Origin: Planctomycetota bacterium
Lineage (GTDB): Bacteria; Planctomycetota; Phycisphaerae; Phycisphaerales; UBA1924
Direction: 5' to 3'
Length of the DNA stretch: 64,000 bases
Assembly: GCA_039819165.1 (NCBI GenBank)
Contig: JBCBSM010000001.1
Span: 1,178,001-1,242,000 of the forward strand
The position numbers and the translations under genes were made by a program. Numbering within the stretch: the stretch's first letter is position 1; each line of letters opens with the position of its first letter. Shown here piece by piece: positions 54,365-63,730 of this stretch. The notes beneath the pieces are model-generated. The model was not told the DNA's origin. It made no database searches and saw only the letters and a list, made by a program, of their open reading frames with translations.

Positions 54365-56146
54365 CTAGAGATCCGAGGCTTGCACCAGCTCGTCGAGCCG
54401 CGTGCGTACCGCGGCGGGCAGCCGCTCGTCGTGCCGGCGTTCCGTGGCGTTGAGGAATCGCAGCGCGTTGTTTAGGAAGAAGTTGCGGTAGTACGTGTTG
54501 CGGACGCGATCGTCGAGCAACGCCTCCTCGTAGGCGTCGAAGTAATTGACGAGCGTCAGGCCGGATGGCATGAACCAGTCGGTGCCGTACATGATCTTCG
54601 TATGGAAGGGAAACGGTCGCTTCTCGCCATCTGGCGAGGATCCCGGCCGCCCATGCGAGTCCTCGTACAGCTCGGCGAGCTTCTCGATGAAGTGCTCGCG
54701 GTCGTCCTCGTGCCCGATCTGGCCGTGCACGCCGATCTCGCAGTAGACGTTGGGGTAGGTGGTGCACAGCTCGTAGACGAGCCGGCCCCACCGCCGCTGC
54801 TCGGCGGCCTTGCCGTCGCTATCGCCGAACCAGAAGGATGATCCGCCGGCATGCCCGAGGCAGAGGCGCAGCTCGGACCTCCGCCCGAGCACCTTCGTGC
54901 GCTGCTCGAGATAGGCCTTCCAGAAATCCGGATCGGAGTGGTGGACGCCGTAGCCCTTGCGGGCCTCGAACTCGCCCGTGTTGCAGTGGGCGAATACCGG
55001 GATGTCGTTGTCCTCGCAGTACTCCAGCAATGCGGCGACCCGTGCGTCGAGTTGCTCGTTGGTCACCGGCTGGAGGATGGTGCCGCCATCGGCATCCGAT
55101 GCCGGCTGCGTGTAGCGGGCGTCCCACTGTCGGCGGGGGAACGGCGTGAACAGGGCGATCGGCGGACTGGGCGCGTCGTTGCCGATGGGCCGGTATCCCG
55201 ATGGCGGATAGAACTTCACGCCCATGGCGCCGTGGTCGGAGATTGCCTCGCGCACGATCTCCAGGGCGTCGCCCGGTTCTTCGTGCGGCCAGTGATCGCG
55301 GAACGGGTTGTAGCCCACGAAGTACACCATGGATCCACCCATCGCCTCCTGCTGGGCCCGGGCGACCTCGATCTGCTCGGTCGGGTAGTCCAGCAGCAGC
55401 CGGGACGGACGCTGGTTGTGGACGGGCGCCAGATCCCCGGTATGGCTCACCAGCAGGCCGAGGCGGTGCCGCTCGTGCAGCGTGGGGTGGCCGGCGAGCG
55501 CATCGAGATAGGCCTGCGGCACCGTCGAACGCGGCGTCAGCAGCACCTCGACGAATTCGGAGAAGCCGCGCTCGACCTCGATCGTCATCAGCGGCTGCAG
55601 GATGTCGCGCAGCGCGGCCGCCGCCTTCTCGTGCCGCTTGCAAAGCTCGGCCGAACTGCTCGGCGTACCGAACTTCTCGAGGAAGATGCACCGCACGGCC
55701 CGCAGCACCGGGTTCGCCTCGAGCGTCTGCACGCTCCAGCCTTCTTGCTCCGACGTCTGCGCCAGGGCCCACCTGTCCGCCCGCTCGGCGTCGCGGGTCT
55801 GCTCGAACCAATAGACGAGCGACGAGCAGTACGTCGCGAAGCATCGCGCGTTGCGATCGTCGACGAGCTGCAGGAACCAGAGCGCATCCCGCTTGCCCAG
55901 CGCGATGCCCATGAGCGGCACCATGCTCGCGTTGTAGGTGTGCGCGTGCACGTCGATCACGGGCGTGGAGCGCAGCTCCGCGTGCGCGTCCGGCGGCACC
56001 AGCAGCGGCGTCTCCCGCAGCCGGGCATCGCCTCCCGATGCGCAGCCCGGGAGCGCGAGCCCGGCGGCGAGTAGGGCGACGACCGGCAGCATGAGCTGGG
56101 CAGGCCGCAGGAACTCGATGTACCGTCGGGCTGCGAGGTGCGCCAT
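54365..56146 (-). CDS. Amidohydrolase-family lipoprotein
   Basis: A 593-residue lipoprotein: signal segment 12-34 and lipobox LPGC with Cys35. Then a metal-dependent hydrolase fold: PVIDVHAHTYN with His67 and His69, FAHCNTGEFE, LCLGHAGGSSFWFG and MYGTDWFMPSG, consistent with the HxH, His, His, Asp set of amidohydrolase/TIM-barrel family members. ATG at 56146 has AAAGGA 9-14 bases upstream; an upstream in-frame ATG at 56203 lacks one. Substrate unknown. Converges with the deoxyhypusine synthase-like gene, 48 bases apart. Confidence 0.8.
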   Translation of the reverse strand: MAHLAARRYIEFLRPAQLMLPVVALLAAGLALPGCASGGDARLRETPLLVPPDAHAELRSTPVIDVHAHTYNASMVPLMGIALGKRDALWFLQLVDDRNARCFATYCSSLVYWFEQTRDAERADRWALAQTSEQEGWSVQTLEANPVLRAVRCIFLEKFGTPSSSAELCKRHEKAAAALRDILQPLMTIEVERGFSEFVEVLLTPRSTVPQAYLDALAGHPTLHERHRLGLLVSHTGDLAPVHNQRPSRLLLDYPTEQIEVARAQQEAMGGSMVYFVGYNPFRDHWPHEEPGDALEIVREAISDHGAMGVKFYPPSGYRPIGNDAPSPPIALFTPFPRRQWDARYTQPASDADGGTILQPVTNEQLDARVAALLEYCEDNDIPVFAHCNTGEFEARKGYGVHHSDPDFWKAYLEQRTKVLGRRSELRLCLGHAGGSSFWFGDSDGKAAEQRRWGRLVYELCTTYPNVYCEIGVHGQIGHEDDREHFIEKLAELYEDSHGRPGSSPDGEKRPFPFHTKIMYGTDWFMPSGLTLVNYFDAYEEALLDDRVRNTYYRNFFLNNALRFLNATERRHDERLPAAVRTRLDELVQASDL

Positions 56147-56335
56147 GGCCTGGTCCTTTCTGTGGCTCGCCGGATCGTGCATCCCCTCTGGCAAGCGAGT
56201 CATAGCCGCGCCCGCCCCGCGGCGGCTCCCGCCGGGAGGGTTTCGTGCGCGCCGCGATGACGGCGGGCACGATCGGACTCGATGCGTGGGCGGCTCCGAG
56301 TGAACACCCCCGCCAAGAGGGGGGCCGGAACGCCG

Positions 56336-57904
56336 CTACCGCGCGATCTCGACGGCGCGGGTCTCGCGGAGCACCGTCACGCGGATCTCGCCGGGGAAGG
56401 TCATCTCCTCGCTCACCTTGCCGGCGATCTTGGTGGCGATGAAATGGGCCTCGTCGTCGCTGACGGTCTTGGCGTTGACCATGACGCGGACCTCGCGGCC
56501 GGCCTGCACCGCGAAGGCCTCCTCGACGCCCGTGTGGCTGAGCGCGATGTCCTGCAGATCGGTCAGCCGCTGGATGTAGCGCTCCATCGACTCGCGGCGG
56601 GCGCCGGGGCGGGCGCCGCTGAGGGCGTCGGCGGCCATCACGATGGGCGTGTAGAAGCTGGTCGCCGGGATGTCGCCGTGGTGCCCGCCGATGGCGTTGA
56701 GCACCGGCTCCTTCTCGCCGTAGCGCTTGGCGAAGTCCATGCCGATCTTGGGGTGGCCGCCCTCCATCTCGTGGTCCATGGCCTTGCCGATGTCGTGCAG
56801 GAAGCCGCAGCGGCGGGCGAGCTTGCCGTTGAGGCCGAGCTGTTCGGCGATGATCTTGGAGAACTGCGCGACCTCGATGGAGTGGCGGAGCACGTTCTGG
56901 CCGTAGCTGGTGCGGTAGTGCAGCTTGCCCATCGCCTCGAGCACCTTGGCGTGCACGTTGCCGATCTTGACCTCGAGCTGGGCGTCCTTGCCGTGCTTGC
57001 GGACCCGCTCGTCGAACTCGGCCTGCACCTTCTCGACGGTCTCCTCGATGCGGGTCGGGTGCATGCGGCCATCGGCGACCAACCGCTCGAGCGCCTCGAC
57101 GGCGACCGCCTGGCGGACCTTGTCGAAGCACGAGACGGTGATCACACCCGGCGTGTCGTCCACGATGATGTCCACGCCGGTGACCTTCTCGATGGCCCGG
57201 ATGTTGCGGCCTTCGCGGCCGATGATGCGGCCCTTCATCGCGTCGCTCGGTATGGCCACCGAGCGGACGAGGTGCTCGCCGGCGATGTCGCCCGCGTACC
57301 GCTGGGCGGCCTGCAGGATGATCTCGGTGGCCCGCTCGCGGGCCCCACTCTCGGCGTCGTCGGTGATCTTACGGGCCACGCGGGCGGCCTCGTCGCGGGT
57401 CGATTCGGCGACGCGCTCGATGAAGGCCTCGCGAGCCTGCTCGCGGGTCAGGCCCGCGGCCTCGCCCAGGGCCTTGGTCTGGGCCTGGATCAGCTTGGAC
57501 AGCTCGGCGTCGCGCTCATCGAGCGCGGCGGCGCGGCGGTCGAGCCCCTTGGCGTGCTTGTCGGCCTGCTGCTCGCGATCGGCGAGCTTGGCCTCGGCCC
57601 GGTCGACCGCGGACTCGCGCTTGGAGAGGTCCTTGTCCTCCCGGCGCAGCTTCTTGCGTTCGGCCTCGAGTTCCTCGTCGGCGACCTGCCGCCGCTCGCG
57701 GGCGAGCTTCTCGGCGTCGGCCTCGCCGCGGCTGCGGATCGCGTCGGCCTCCGTCTGGGCCCGTTCGGCGATGGTGGCCGCCTCGGCCCGGGCCTGCGCC
57801 AGGGTCCGCGTCGACAGCAGGCGGTACCCGGCGATGCCCAGCAGCAGGCCCGCCGCAAGCCCTCCGGCCGCGAGCAGCACGTCGGCGATGGCGCCCTCGA
57901 ACAT
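56336..57904 (-). CDS. rny: Ribonuclease Y
   Basis: Membrane-anchored endoribonuclease that starts mRNA decay. The 522-residue protein has an N-terminal TM helix (IADVLLAAGGLAAGLLLGIAG), a long coiled coil (about 30-200), a KH domain (KGRIIGREGRNIRAIEKVTGV), and an HD domain with RHSIEVA, LHDIGKAMDHE and IGGHHGD. ATG at 57904 begins MFEGAIAD. It is the normal length of RNase Y. It lies alone between divergent or distant genes; a 190-base gap with a CCCCC/GGGGG hairpin near 56303-56325 separates its stop from the amidohydrolase start. Confidence 0.95.
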   Translation of the reverse strand: MFEGAIADVLLAAGGLAAGLLLGIAGYRLLSTRTLAQARAEAATIAERAQTEADAIRSRGEADAEKLARERRQVADEELEAERKKLRREDKDLSKRESAVDRAEAKLADREQQADKHAKGLDRRAAALDERDAELSKLIQAQTKALGEAAGLTREQAREAFIERVAESTRDEAARVARKITDDAESGARERATEIILQAAQRYAGDIAGEHLVRSVAIPSDAMKGRIIGREGRNIRAIEKVTGVDIIVDDTPGVITVSCFDKVRQAVAVEALERLVADGRMHPTRIEETVEKVQAEFDERVRKHGKDAQLEVKIGNVHAKVLEAMGKLHYRTSYGQNVLRHSIEVAQFSKIIAEQLGLNGKLARRCGFLHDIGKAMDHEMEGGHPKIGMDFAKRYGEKEPVLNAIGGHHGDIPATSFYTPIVMAADALSGARPGARRESMERYIQRLTDLQDIALSHTGVEEAFAVQAGREVRVMVNAKTVSDDEAHFIATKIAGKVSEEMTFPGEIRVTVLRETRAVEIAR

Positions 57905-58227
57905 CACTCGGCTCCGCGCCCCGATGCACGTCCAGCGCGCGGCGACGCGACCTCGTGATACCCCCCGGCGCGGACCGGACCAGCCGCCAAGCGGCCGATG
58001 TCTCGGCATGTTCCGTCGAATCCCGGCGGGCGGGCGACGATGGAAACGGATCCAGGGATCCGGGTAGCAGGCGGCATCGGGTCGGACGGGCCAACCGCGC
58101 GAACCATGGCCGAGGGGGACACCCCGGCCGGGCCACTATAACACGTTCCTTAGTCCGCGTCTCATATTCCGGCGGGGATTCGTCCGGGGGTGTCCATCGG
58201 GGGGACTTTGGCCCGAGGTCGGAGCGA
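57905..58227. other. Gap upstream of rny; possible extended -10 promoter
   Basis: No gene seen in these 323 bases. On the minus strand TGTTATAGT (58135-58143) fits an extended -10 box (TGnTATAAT, one mismatch) and would give a leader of about 220 bases for rny. No good -35 stands 16-18 bases upstream. The rest is GC-rich with no clear repeat. Confidence 0.35.
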
Positions 58228-59064
58228 CTAGCCGGCCTTGCGACGCGAGCCCATGCCCGTGCTCGTGTTCACGTAGGCGGTGATCTGGCGGACGATGAAG
58301 TCGCGGTGCTCGGGATGGGCCGAGAAATCAAAGGCGAAGCCCAGATGCAGGTTCTGGGCGCTATCCAGGTGCTGGTGCACGCAGCGAGCGGTGACCGCGA
58401 GCGGGCCGGGGACCCGCTGGCCCAGGTCGACGCGGAGCCAGTAGCGTCCGCGCGAATCGAAGGAGTGCCGCTCGCCCGGGCCGACGAGCAGGCCGGCGCC
58501 GCCGCCGCCGATGTTCACCAGCTGGCCCCGGAAGGCGTTGCCGACCTCGGGCAGCAGGGTCATGGGCTCGCCGCTCGCGCTCGCGCCGCCGTCCTCGAAT
58601 GGGATGCGGCTGGCGACCTCGGCGGCCACGGCCGACTGGGTGTCCAGGAGCGACCAGCCCTCGACCGGCGGCAGGTCGAAGCCCGCCGTCGATGCGCGAT
58701 AGAAGTCCCGCCGGTGGCACCGCTCGACGGCCTCGGGCACCGACAGGTGCAGCCGCCCCTGCATCTCGCCGGGCGTGGGCTCCATGGAGCGGGTGCGGAA
58801 CATCCAGCGGTTCTGGCCGATGGACATCGCCACGACGAGATCGACGCCGGGCGGGAGCCGCATGGTCTGGCCCAGCGCCATGGGCTGCTCGACGACGAGC
58901 CGCTCGTCGTCGAGCGCCAGGAGGTGGACCCGCCAGACGAGGTTGGTCAGCCCGCGCTGCTCCTCCGCGGAAGTGTCGACGCTGATCTCCAGCGTGCCGC
59001 GGCGTTCGCGGATCTGGTGCAGGCACTCGCGCCAGCGCTCGGTGCGTGAGCGATTCGGGTTCAT
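58228..59064 (-). CDS. PilZ domain protein, YcgR-like two-domain architecture
   Basis: A 278-residue cytosolic protein. The N-terminal half (about 30-115) resembles the YcgR-N domain (TLEISVDTSAEEQRG, LALDDERLVVEQP, RMFRTRSMEPT type strands). The C-terminal half has RCHRRDFYRAS, an RRxxxR-type c-di-GMP motif, and later NIGGGGAGLLVG, the (D/N)xSxxG-like strand with Gly replacing Ser. The missing Ser weakens cyclic di-GMP binding as a certainty. ATG at 59064. It precedes no flagellar gene; the transglutaminase gene lies 61 bases upstream on the same strand. Confidence 0.68.
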   Translation of the reverse strand: MNPNRSRTERWRECLHQIRERRGTLEISVDTSAEEQRGLTNLVWRVHLLALDDERLVVEQPMALGQTMRLPPGVDLVVAMSIGQNRWMFRTRSMEPTPGEMQGRLHLSVPEAVERCHRRDFYRASTAGFDLPPVEGWSLLDTQSAVAAEVASRIPFEDGGASASGEPMTLLPEVGNAFRGQLVNIGGGGAGLLVGPGERHSFDSRGRYWLRVDLGQRVPGPLAVTARCVHQHLDSAQNLHLGFAFDFSAHPEHRDFIVRQITAYVNTSTGMGSRRKAG

Positions 59065-59125
59065 GGCTCCCCCGCGTGCGGTAGGCCCTGCCGCCTCGGG
59101 AGTATCGAGCGAAACGGCCCGCGTC

Positions 59126-61372
59126 TTAAGAGCGAACGGGCTCGTCGGGCTCGGCCCGGGCCGCCTGCCGCAGCCGGCCGCCCGCCTCGGCGATGGACGT
59201 GCGCAGGTCGCGGGCCTCGTTCGCGTCGATCTGGCGGCCGCCGAAGTGGGCCTCGTACAGCCGCTCGACGATGCCCACGAGGCTCCGCGGGCCCGGGTAG
59301 TCGCCGTCGGCCGGGCTATCGGAGCCGCCGTCGATGCCGCGAGCATGGGCGAGCATGGGCGTCCAGGCGGGCTTGGGATGGCCCGCCCGCTCAAGGGCAC
59401 GCAGCAGGTCGGCCGCGAGGGTGCCCGCGCCGCCCAGCGCCCGGACCCGGGGCCGGCGGGCGACGCCGACGCCCGTGCGCCGCAGGAAGGCCTGCGCGGC
59501 GATGGCCATCCCGATAACCCCGCAGAACGCGATGACGCCCGCGAGCGCCGCCTGCACCACGCCCACCCAGCCCGACCCCCGGACCCGCTGCAGGAAGTCC
59601 GAGATCGAGCGCAGCGGGGCAAGCTGCGGCTCCTCGTCGTTGCTCGCGCCCAGCACCCGACGCTGCGACCCACGATCGAAGGACACCACCGAGTCAACCC
59701 AGAAGAACTCGATGGCGTCGATCCAGCGGCGGACCATGCCGGCGAGGTCCAGATCGGGCTGGTGGATGCGCTCGAAGTCGTCGGGCGGCGTGGGGTCGTG
59801 CGTCCGCCACTGGTGCTGGGCGTGCTCGACCTCGACCCAAGCGTGCGCGTTGCTCTCGCGGACGGTGTACCAGCCCGAGCCCTGGCTGAACTCGACGGCG
59901 ACGTATCCCGTGACGACGCGGGCGTTGATGCCCACGCTGCGGCACATGGCCGCCATGGCCGAGGCGAAGTACTCGCAATGGCCCTGCTGGCCCTCGAAGA
60001 GGAACCACTCGATCGGCTCGCCTTCGGCCCGCTGGATGTCCAGCGTGTAGCTGAAGCCCAGCAGGTGCTGGCGGATGGCGTTGGCCGCGGCGGTAACCTC
60101 CGGGATGGTGCGAGGCCGGCGCCCGGTGGGCAGCCCGTCGGCGGCGAGGATCTCGTTTGTCAGCGTCCGCACGCGCTCGGAGGGAAAGTCCACGCCCCGC
60201 CACCAGGCGCCGTCGGTCGCGATGCGGTCGGGCCGTCTCGAGCCGAGCAGTCCCGAATCCACGCGGTAGGTCAGCGTGTTGGCGTTCTCGTCGAAGCGCA
60301 TCGTGTGCCGCGCATTATCCTGCTGCAGGTACAACCGCTCGGAGAATCGCCAGGAGATGGGCTCGAGGATGCTGTAGACCAGGTCGCTCTTGCGGGGCTC
60401 GGATCGCAGCTTATATTCCTGCACGACGAGCGCCGCCGGCATGTTCTGCGGCCAGCCCACCTGGTTGTCCGGGCCGGTGGTTTGGACGCGTTGGATCGAG
60501 CGCGTCCGCCCCTCGCCCCGGTCGTCGTCGCGGGTCCAGCGGCCGTCCTCATAGGCGTCGAGGACGGCGCCGCGGAGGTGGTACACGCGGTTGGGGCTGC
60601 CGAGGTTGCCCTCGCTGCCATCGGTGACCCGCAGGTCCAGCACGATCTCCTGGGATTCCGATATGAGGCCCGCACGGCCCAGCCGGACCTCCTCGGAGAA
60701 GCCCGTGCGCCGGCCGCCCGCATCGCCCGCAACATCGAGGAAGCCCGGAGCCAGCCCGCGGGGCACGAGCACGAAGACGGCCGCCGCCACGAGCGAGGCC
60801 GACACCGTGAGCCATCCGGTCATCCGCCGCAGGCCGCGAGAGATGCCCGCGCCGCCGCGATCGCGGCGGCGGCGTTCGGCCCCGAGACCGCGCTGGTAGC
60901 GCTCGGCGCGCTCCTCGGCGGCGACGACCTGCTGGAGCAGCGCCGTCCACACCAGCAGCGGGCAGAAGACCAGCAGCAGCAGGCCCACGAGCAGTTGGAG
61001 GCTGGTGAGGATCGCGCCAAAGGCGAGGAACACCGCCAGCGCGAGCACCTCGGCCGAGTCGCGGGACGAGCGGTTGTCGAACAGCTTGACGACCAGCAGG
61101 GCCGTGAGCATCTCGGCCACCCGCTCGACGTTGAACCCCCCGCCGAGGGTCGCGAGCCCAAGCCCCAGTCCCACCGCCAGCAGCAGCACGCCGTTGATGA
61201 ACATGCGAGGCACCGTGGGCGCCCAGGGCTGGCCCGCGGCCCACCAGCAGCCGAAGGCGGCGGGCAGGGCGGCGATGGCAACCAGCGGCGCCTCGGCGGC
61301 CACCGCATAGGCGGCGATCGCGACGAGCGCCGTCCATAGCAGCGCGGTGCGCAGCGTGCGTTGCAGTGTCAT
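59126..61372 (-). CDS. Membrane transglutaminase-like protein (TgpA family)
   Basis: A 748-residue protein. The first 220 residues hold about six TM helices, the N-terminal part of TgpA-type proteins. The extracytoplasmic transglutaminase core is at about 415-520: GHCEYFASAMAAMCRSVGI with the catalytic Cys, SNAHAWVEVE with the His and WRTHDPTPP with the Asp. A last TM helix (VVQAALAGVIAFCGVIGMAIAAQ, about 625) and a cytoplasmic DUF4129-like tail (TLAADLLRALERAG) follow. ATG at 61372 overlaps the DUF58 stop as ATGA. The DUF58 partner is present but the usual MoxR ATPase is not adjacent. Confidence 0.88.
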   Translation of the reverse strand: MTLQRTLRTALLWTALVAIAAYAVAAEAPLVAIAALPAAFGCWWAAGQPWAPTVPRMFINGVLLLAVGLGLGLATLGGGFNVERVAEMLTALLVVKLFDNRSSRDSAEVLALAVFLAFGAILTSLQLLVGLLLLVFCPLLVWTALLQQVVAAEERAERYQRGLGAERRRRDRGGAGISRGLRRMTGWLTVSASLVAAAVFVLVPRGLAPGFLDVAGDAGGRRTGFSEEVRLGRAGLISESQEIVLDLRVTDGSEGNLGSPNRVYHLRGAVLDAYEDGRWTRDDDRGEGRTRSIQRVQTTGPDNQVGWPQNMPAALVVQEYKLRSEPRKSDLVYSILEPISWRFSERLYLQQDNARHTMRFDENANTLTYRVDSGLLGSRRPDRIATDGAWWRGVDFPSERVRTLTNEILAADGLPTGRRPRTIPEVTAAANAIRQHLLGFSYTLDIQRAEGEPIEWFLFEGQQGHCEYFASAMAAMCRSVGINARVVTGYVAVEFSQGSGWYTVRESNAHAWVEVEHAQHQWRTHDPTPPDDFERIHQPDLDLAGMVRRWIDAIEFFWVDSVVSFDRGSQRRVLGASNDEEPQLAPLRSISDFLQRVRGSGWVGVVQAALAGVIAFCGVIGMAIAAQAFLRRTGVGVARRPRVRALGGAGTLAADLLRALERAGHPKPAWTPMLAHARGIDGGSDSPADGDYPGPRSLVGIVERLYEAHFGGRQIDANEARDLRTSIAEAGGRLRQAARAEPDEPVRS

Positions 61373-62532
61373 GGCCGCTGGCCTGTTCGTGCCGCGGGGG
61401 CGGCGGGTTCGGGGGCGGGTTCGGCGGCGTTGTCACCGGGCTCGGGGAAGAGCAGCCTGAGGTGGTCCACGGCTCGGCTATCCGCGGCCAGCCGCAGCAG
61501 GTCGCCCGGCCCCAAATGCACCGCATGCTCGCCGCCGCCGGCACCAGACCCGGGGCCCAGCGCGAGCACCACGCTGCCCTGACCGCTGCGGAGGGGCCGG
61601 AGGGCGTCGCCCTCGCGATCGGCAAAGCCGTACGAGCCCAGCCGACGCAGCAGCCCGCGGCGGCCGGCGGCGGTCGTCACCGAGCCCGTGGCGATTCCCG
61701 CCGCGGGCACCACGAGCCCCACCGCGACCGCGCGGCGGCCAGCCTCGGCGATGATCGACGCCGCGAGGGCGAGCAGCCGCTCCGCGTCGTCCTCCCGGCG
61801 GGCCGCGAGTTCTTGAGGCAGATCGAGCTGGATGACCAGCCGTCGCGGCAGCCGCGCGCACCGCTGCTGCACGACCAGGGTGTCGGTCCGGGCCGACAAT
61901 CGCCACGCGATGTCGCGGACGCGGTCTCCCGCGCGGTACTCGCGGACGCCGTAGAGATCCTCGCCCGCACCGGGCGCGGCGATGAGCTCGGTGCCGTCCT
62001 GCGTGGGCGCGATGGCGGCCTCGAGGAAGTCCTGGCGGAGCCGCGCCATCGCCGGCGACGCCAGGCTCGGCTGCGGCAGGTCGAACGTGACCGACTTGCG
62101 GGCCACGCCGAACGGAAAGGTCGTCGACACCCGCACGCGGGCCATCTCGAACGGGCCCCGCCGGTGCACGAGCGCCAGCGTCTCTGTCCGCGCCGTCCGC
62201 CGCGGCGGGATGCGGCTCAGGCTGGCGACCGGCGCCCCGGCCAGCGGCCAGGAATCGCCGCCGTTCTTCGGCGGCAACTCCTCGATGAGCAGCGCGTACG
62301 CGGGGACGAACCGGTTGTGGTTGTGGATGCGGTACCGCAACGCGAAGGGCTGGCCCGCAACGACCTCGCCGACGTCGTCGCGCTCGATGGTCACGCCCAT
62401 CAGCGACGTGCCGCTGACAAAGCCCGAGGCCATGAGGCCGCCGATGCCCAGCCCCAGTGCCCAGAAGAGCAGGTTGTTCTGGCTGTTGATGGCGCCGACG
62501 GCGACGAAGGCGGTCACCAGCACGTAGGCCAC
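61369..62532 (-). CDS. DUF58 domain protein
   Basis: A 387-residue protein with two TM helices at the start (AYVLVTAFVAVGA, FWALGLGIGGLMASGFV) and a von Willebrand-like DUF58 core with YGVREYRAGDRVRDIAWRLSART. GTG at 62532 is the annotated start, but the frame continues upstream as RRYHVHLPGV, a stretch typical of DUF58 N-termini. The only candidate start there is CTG at 62577, overlapping the previous gene's stop (CTGA). DUF58 proteins usually work with a MoxR ATPase and a transglutaminase-like protein, which follows here. Confidence 0.82.
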   Translation of the reverse strand: MAYVLVTAFVAVGAINSQNNLLFWALGLGIGGLMASGFVSGTSLMGVTIERDDVGEVVAGQPFALRYRIHNHNRFVPAYALLIEELPPKNGGDSWPLAGAPVASLSRIPPRRTARTETLALVHRRGPFEMARVRVSTTFPFGVARKSVTFDLPQPSLASPAMARLRQDFLEAAIAPTQDGTELIAAPGAGEDLYGVREYRAGDRVRDIAWRLSARTDTLVVQQRCARLPRRLVIQLDLPQELAARREDDAERLLALAASIIAEAGRRAVAVGLVVPAAGIATGSVTTAAGRRGLLRRLGSYGFADREGDALRPLRSGQGSVVLALGPGSGAGGGEHAVHLGPGDLLRLAADSRAVDHLRLLFPEPGDNAAEPAPEPAAPAARTGQRP

Positions 62533-62573
62533 GCCCGGCAGGTGGACGTGGTAGCGGCGTGTCGGTCGCGGCG

Positions 62574-63080
62574 TCAGCGCTCGCCCCCGCCATCCGCACC
62601 CCCGCCGCCCGCACCGTCATCGGCCGGATCGCCCTCGGGCGCATCCCCCGAGGCCGGGCCGGCACCGGGCAGCGGCGTCATCGAGATGAGCAGCATCTTC
62701 TCGAAGGTCTGCAGCGAGGTCGTCCGGCTGACGCGGGTATAGCCGTCCGCCGTCGCGACCACGCGGACGGCGCCGCGGGCCATCCGCTCGCCGGGCGTGT
62801 CGACCGAGAAGCGGCCGAACTCGTCGGTCTCGGTATCGGCGATGAGCTGCCCGCTGCTGGCGAGCGTGACGCGGACCTTGGCGCCGGGGATGCCCGACGT
62901 GTCGGTCTTGGGCTCGTCGCGGTTGAGGGCCGCGACGAAGGGCGTGGGTCCGGGGATCACGAGCCCATCGAGCTTCGGCGTGTTGCAGCCGGCCGCGAGC
63001 AGCGGCGCGGCGATGCAGACGAACAGCGCGGGCAGCGGGCGGAGCATCCGTGCGATCGGCGAACGAGGAGACGGCATCAT
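62574..63080 (-). CDS. Lipoprotein with carboxypeptidase-regulatory-like domain
   Basis: A 168-residue lipoprotein: signal segment PLPALFVCIAAPLLAAGC with lipobox AAGC (Cys32). Residues about 65-130 are an Ig-like domain resembling carboxypeptidase regulatory-like repeats (GAKVRVTLASSGQLIADTETDEFGRFSVDTPG). The tail is Gly/Asp/Ala-rich. ATG at 63080 overlaps the scpB stop as ATGA. No enzyme motif. It lies in the scpB-DUF58-transglutaminase run and may be a surface partner of that system. Confidence 0.68.
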   Translation of the reverse strand: MMPSPRSPIARMLRPLPALFVCIAAPLLAAGCNTPKLDGLVIPGPTPFVAALNRDEPKTDTSGIPGAKVRVTLASSGQLIADTETDEFGRFSVDTPGERMARGAVRVVATADGYTRVSRTTSLQTFEKMLLISMTPLPGAGPASGDAPEGDPADDGAGGGGADGGGER

Positions 63081-63730
63081 GCGTCCTCCGGGGTGGCGTG
63101 GCTAGGCGAGAGGCCAGCCGACGGGCCGGCCGACCCGCCGGCCGACTTGGTGGGCAGTTCCTTCAGCGACGCCAGCCCGAACAGATCGAGGAACTGGCGG
63201 GTCGTGCCGTACAGCATCGGTCGGCCGAGCTCCTCGGCCCGTCCCTTGATGGCGATCAGCTTGCGATCGAGCAGCGAACGGAGCACCTCGCCGCAGGCCA
63301 CGCCGCGGATGGCCTCGATCTGGGCCCTCGTGATGGGCTGGCGGTACGCGATGATCGACAGCGTCTCGATGGAGGGCCGGCTGAGCCGCTGGGGCTGGCG
63401 TGCACGATCGAAGGCCGCCACCACCCGGGCGTGCCCGGCGGCGACCATCAGCCGGTAGCCGCCGGCGAGCTTCTCGACGCGGGCCGCGCGGCCCTGGACG
63501 TCGAGCTCGGCGTTGAGCGCCGCGACCAATTCATCCAACGCCTCGGCGGGCGGGCGACCGGCGGCAAAGGCCTCGGCCCCCTCGTCGATGGAGAGCGCGT
63601 CCCAGGCATCCTGCGCGGTCACGGCGCGTCCCGCGGCGAGCAGCACGGCCTCGAGGTTCGCGGCGAGCGCCGACGCGGCGGGGGAAACCGCCGCGGCATT
63701 GGCGGCGTCGTGCTCGCTGGTGGCCGGCAT
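63077..63730 (-). CDS. scpB: Segregation and condensation protein B
   Basis: Kleisin-associated winged-helix subunit of the SMC-ScpAB complex that compacts and segregates chromosomes. The 217-residue protein has LEAVLLAAGRAVTAQDAWDAL, GGYRLMVAAGH, and the highly conserved RLSRPSIETLSIIAYRQPITRAQIEAIRGV, then LLDRKLIAIKGRAEELGRPMLYGTT. The C-terminal 30 residues are low-complexity. ATG at 63730. ScpA is not adjacent in this window. Confidence 0.94.
   Translation of the reverse strand: MPATSEHDAANAAAVSPAASALAANLEAVLLAAGRAVTAQDAWDALSIDEGAEAFAAGRPPAEALDELVAALNAELDVQGRAARVEKLAGGYRLMVAAGHARVVAAFDRARQPQRLSRPSIETLSIIAYRQPITRAQIEAIRGVACGEVLRSLLDRKLIAIKGRAEELGRPMLYGTTRQFLDLFGLASLKELPTKSAGGSAGPSAGLSPSHATPEDA

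Noticed and set aside
56303-56325. CCCCC/GGGGG hairpin as rny terminator
   Set aside because: The minus-strand sequence after the stem is GTGTTCACT, not a T-run, so it is not called as a terminator.
58775-61339. An 854-codon open frame on the plus strand
   Set aside because: It runs antisense to the PilZ and transglutaminase genes, is rich in Ala/Arg/Gly without motifs, and has no ribosome-binding site.
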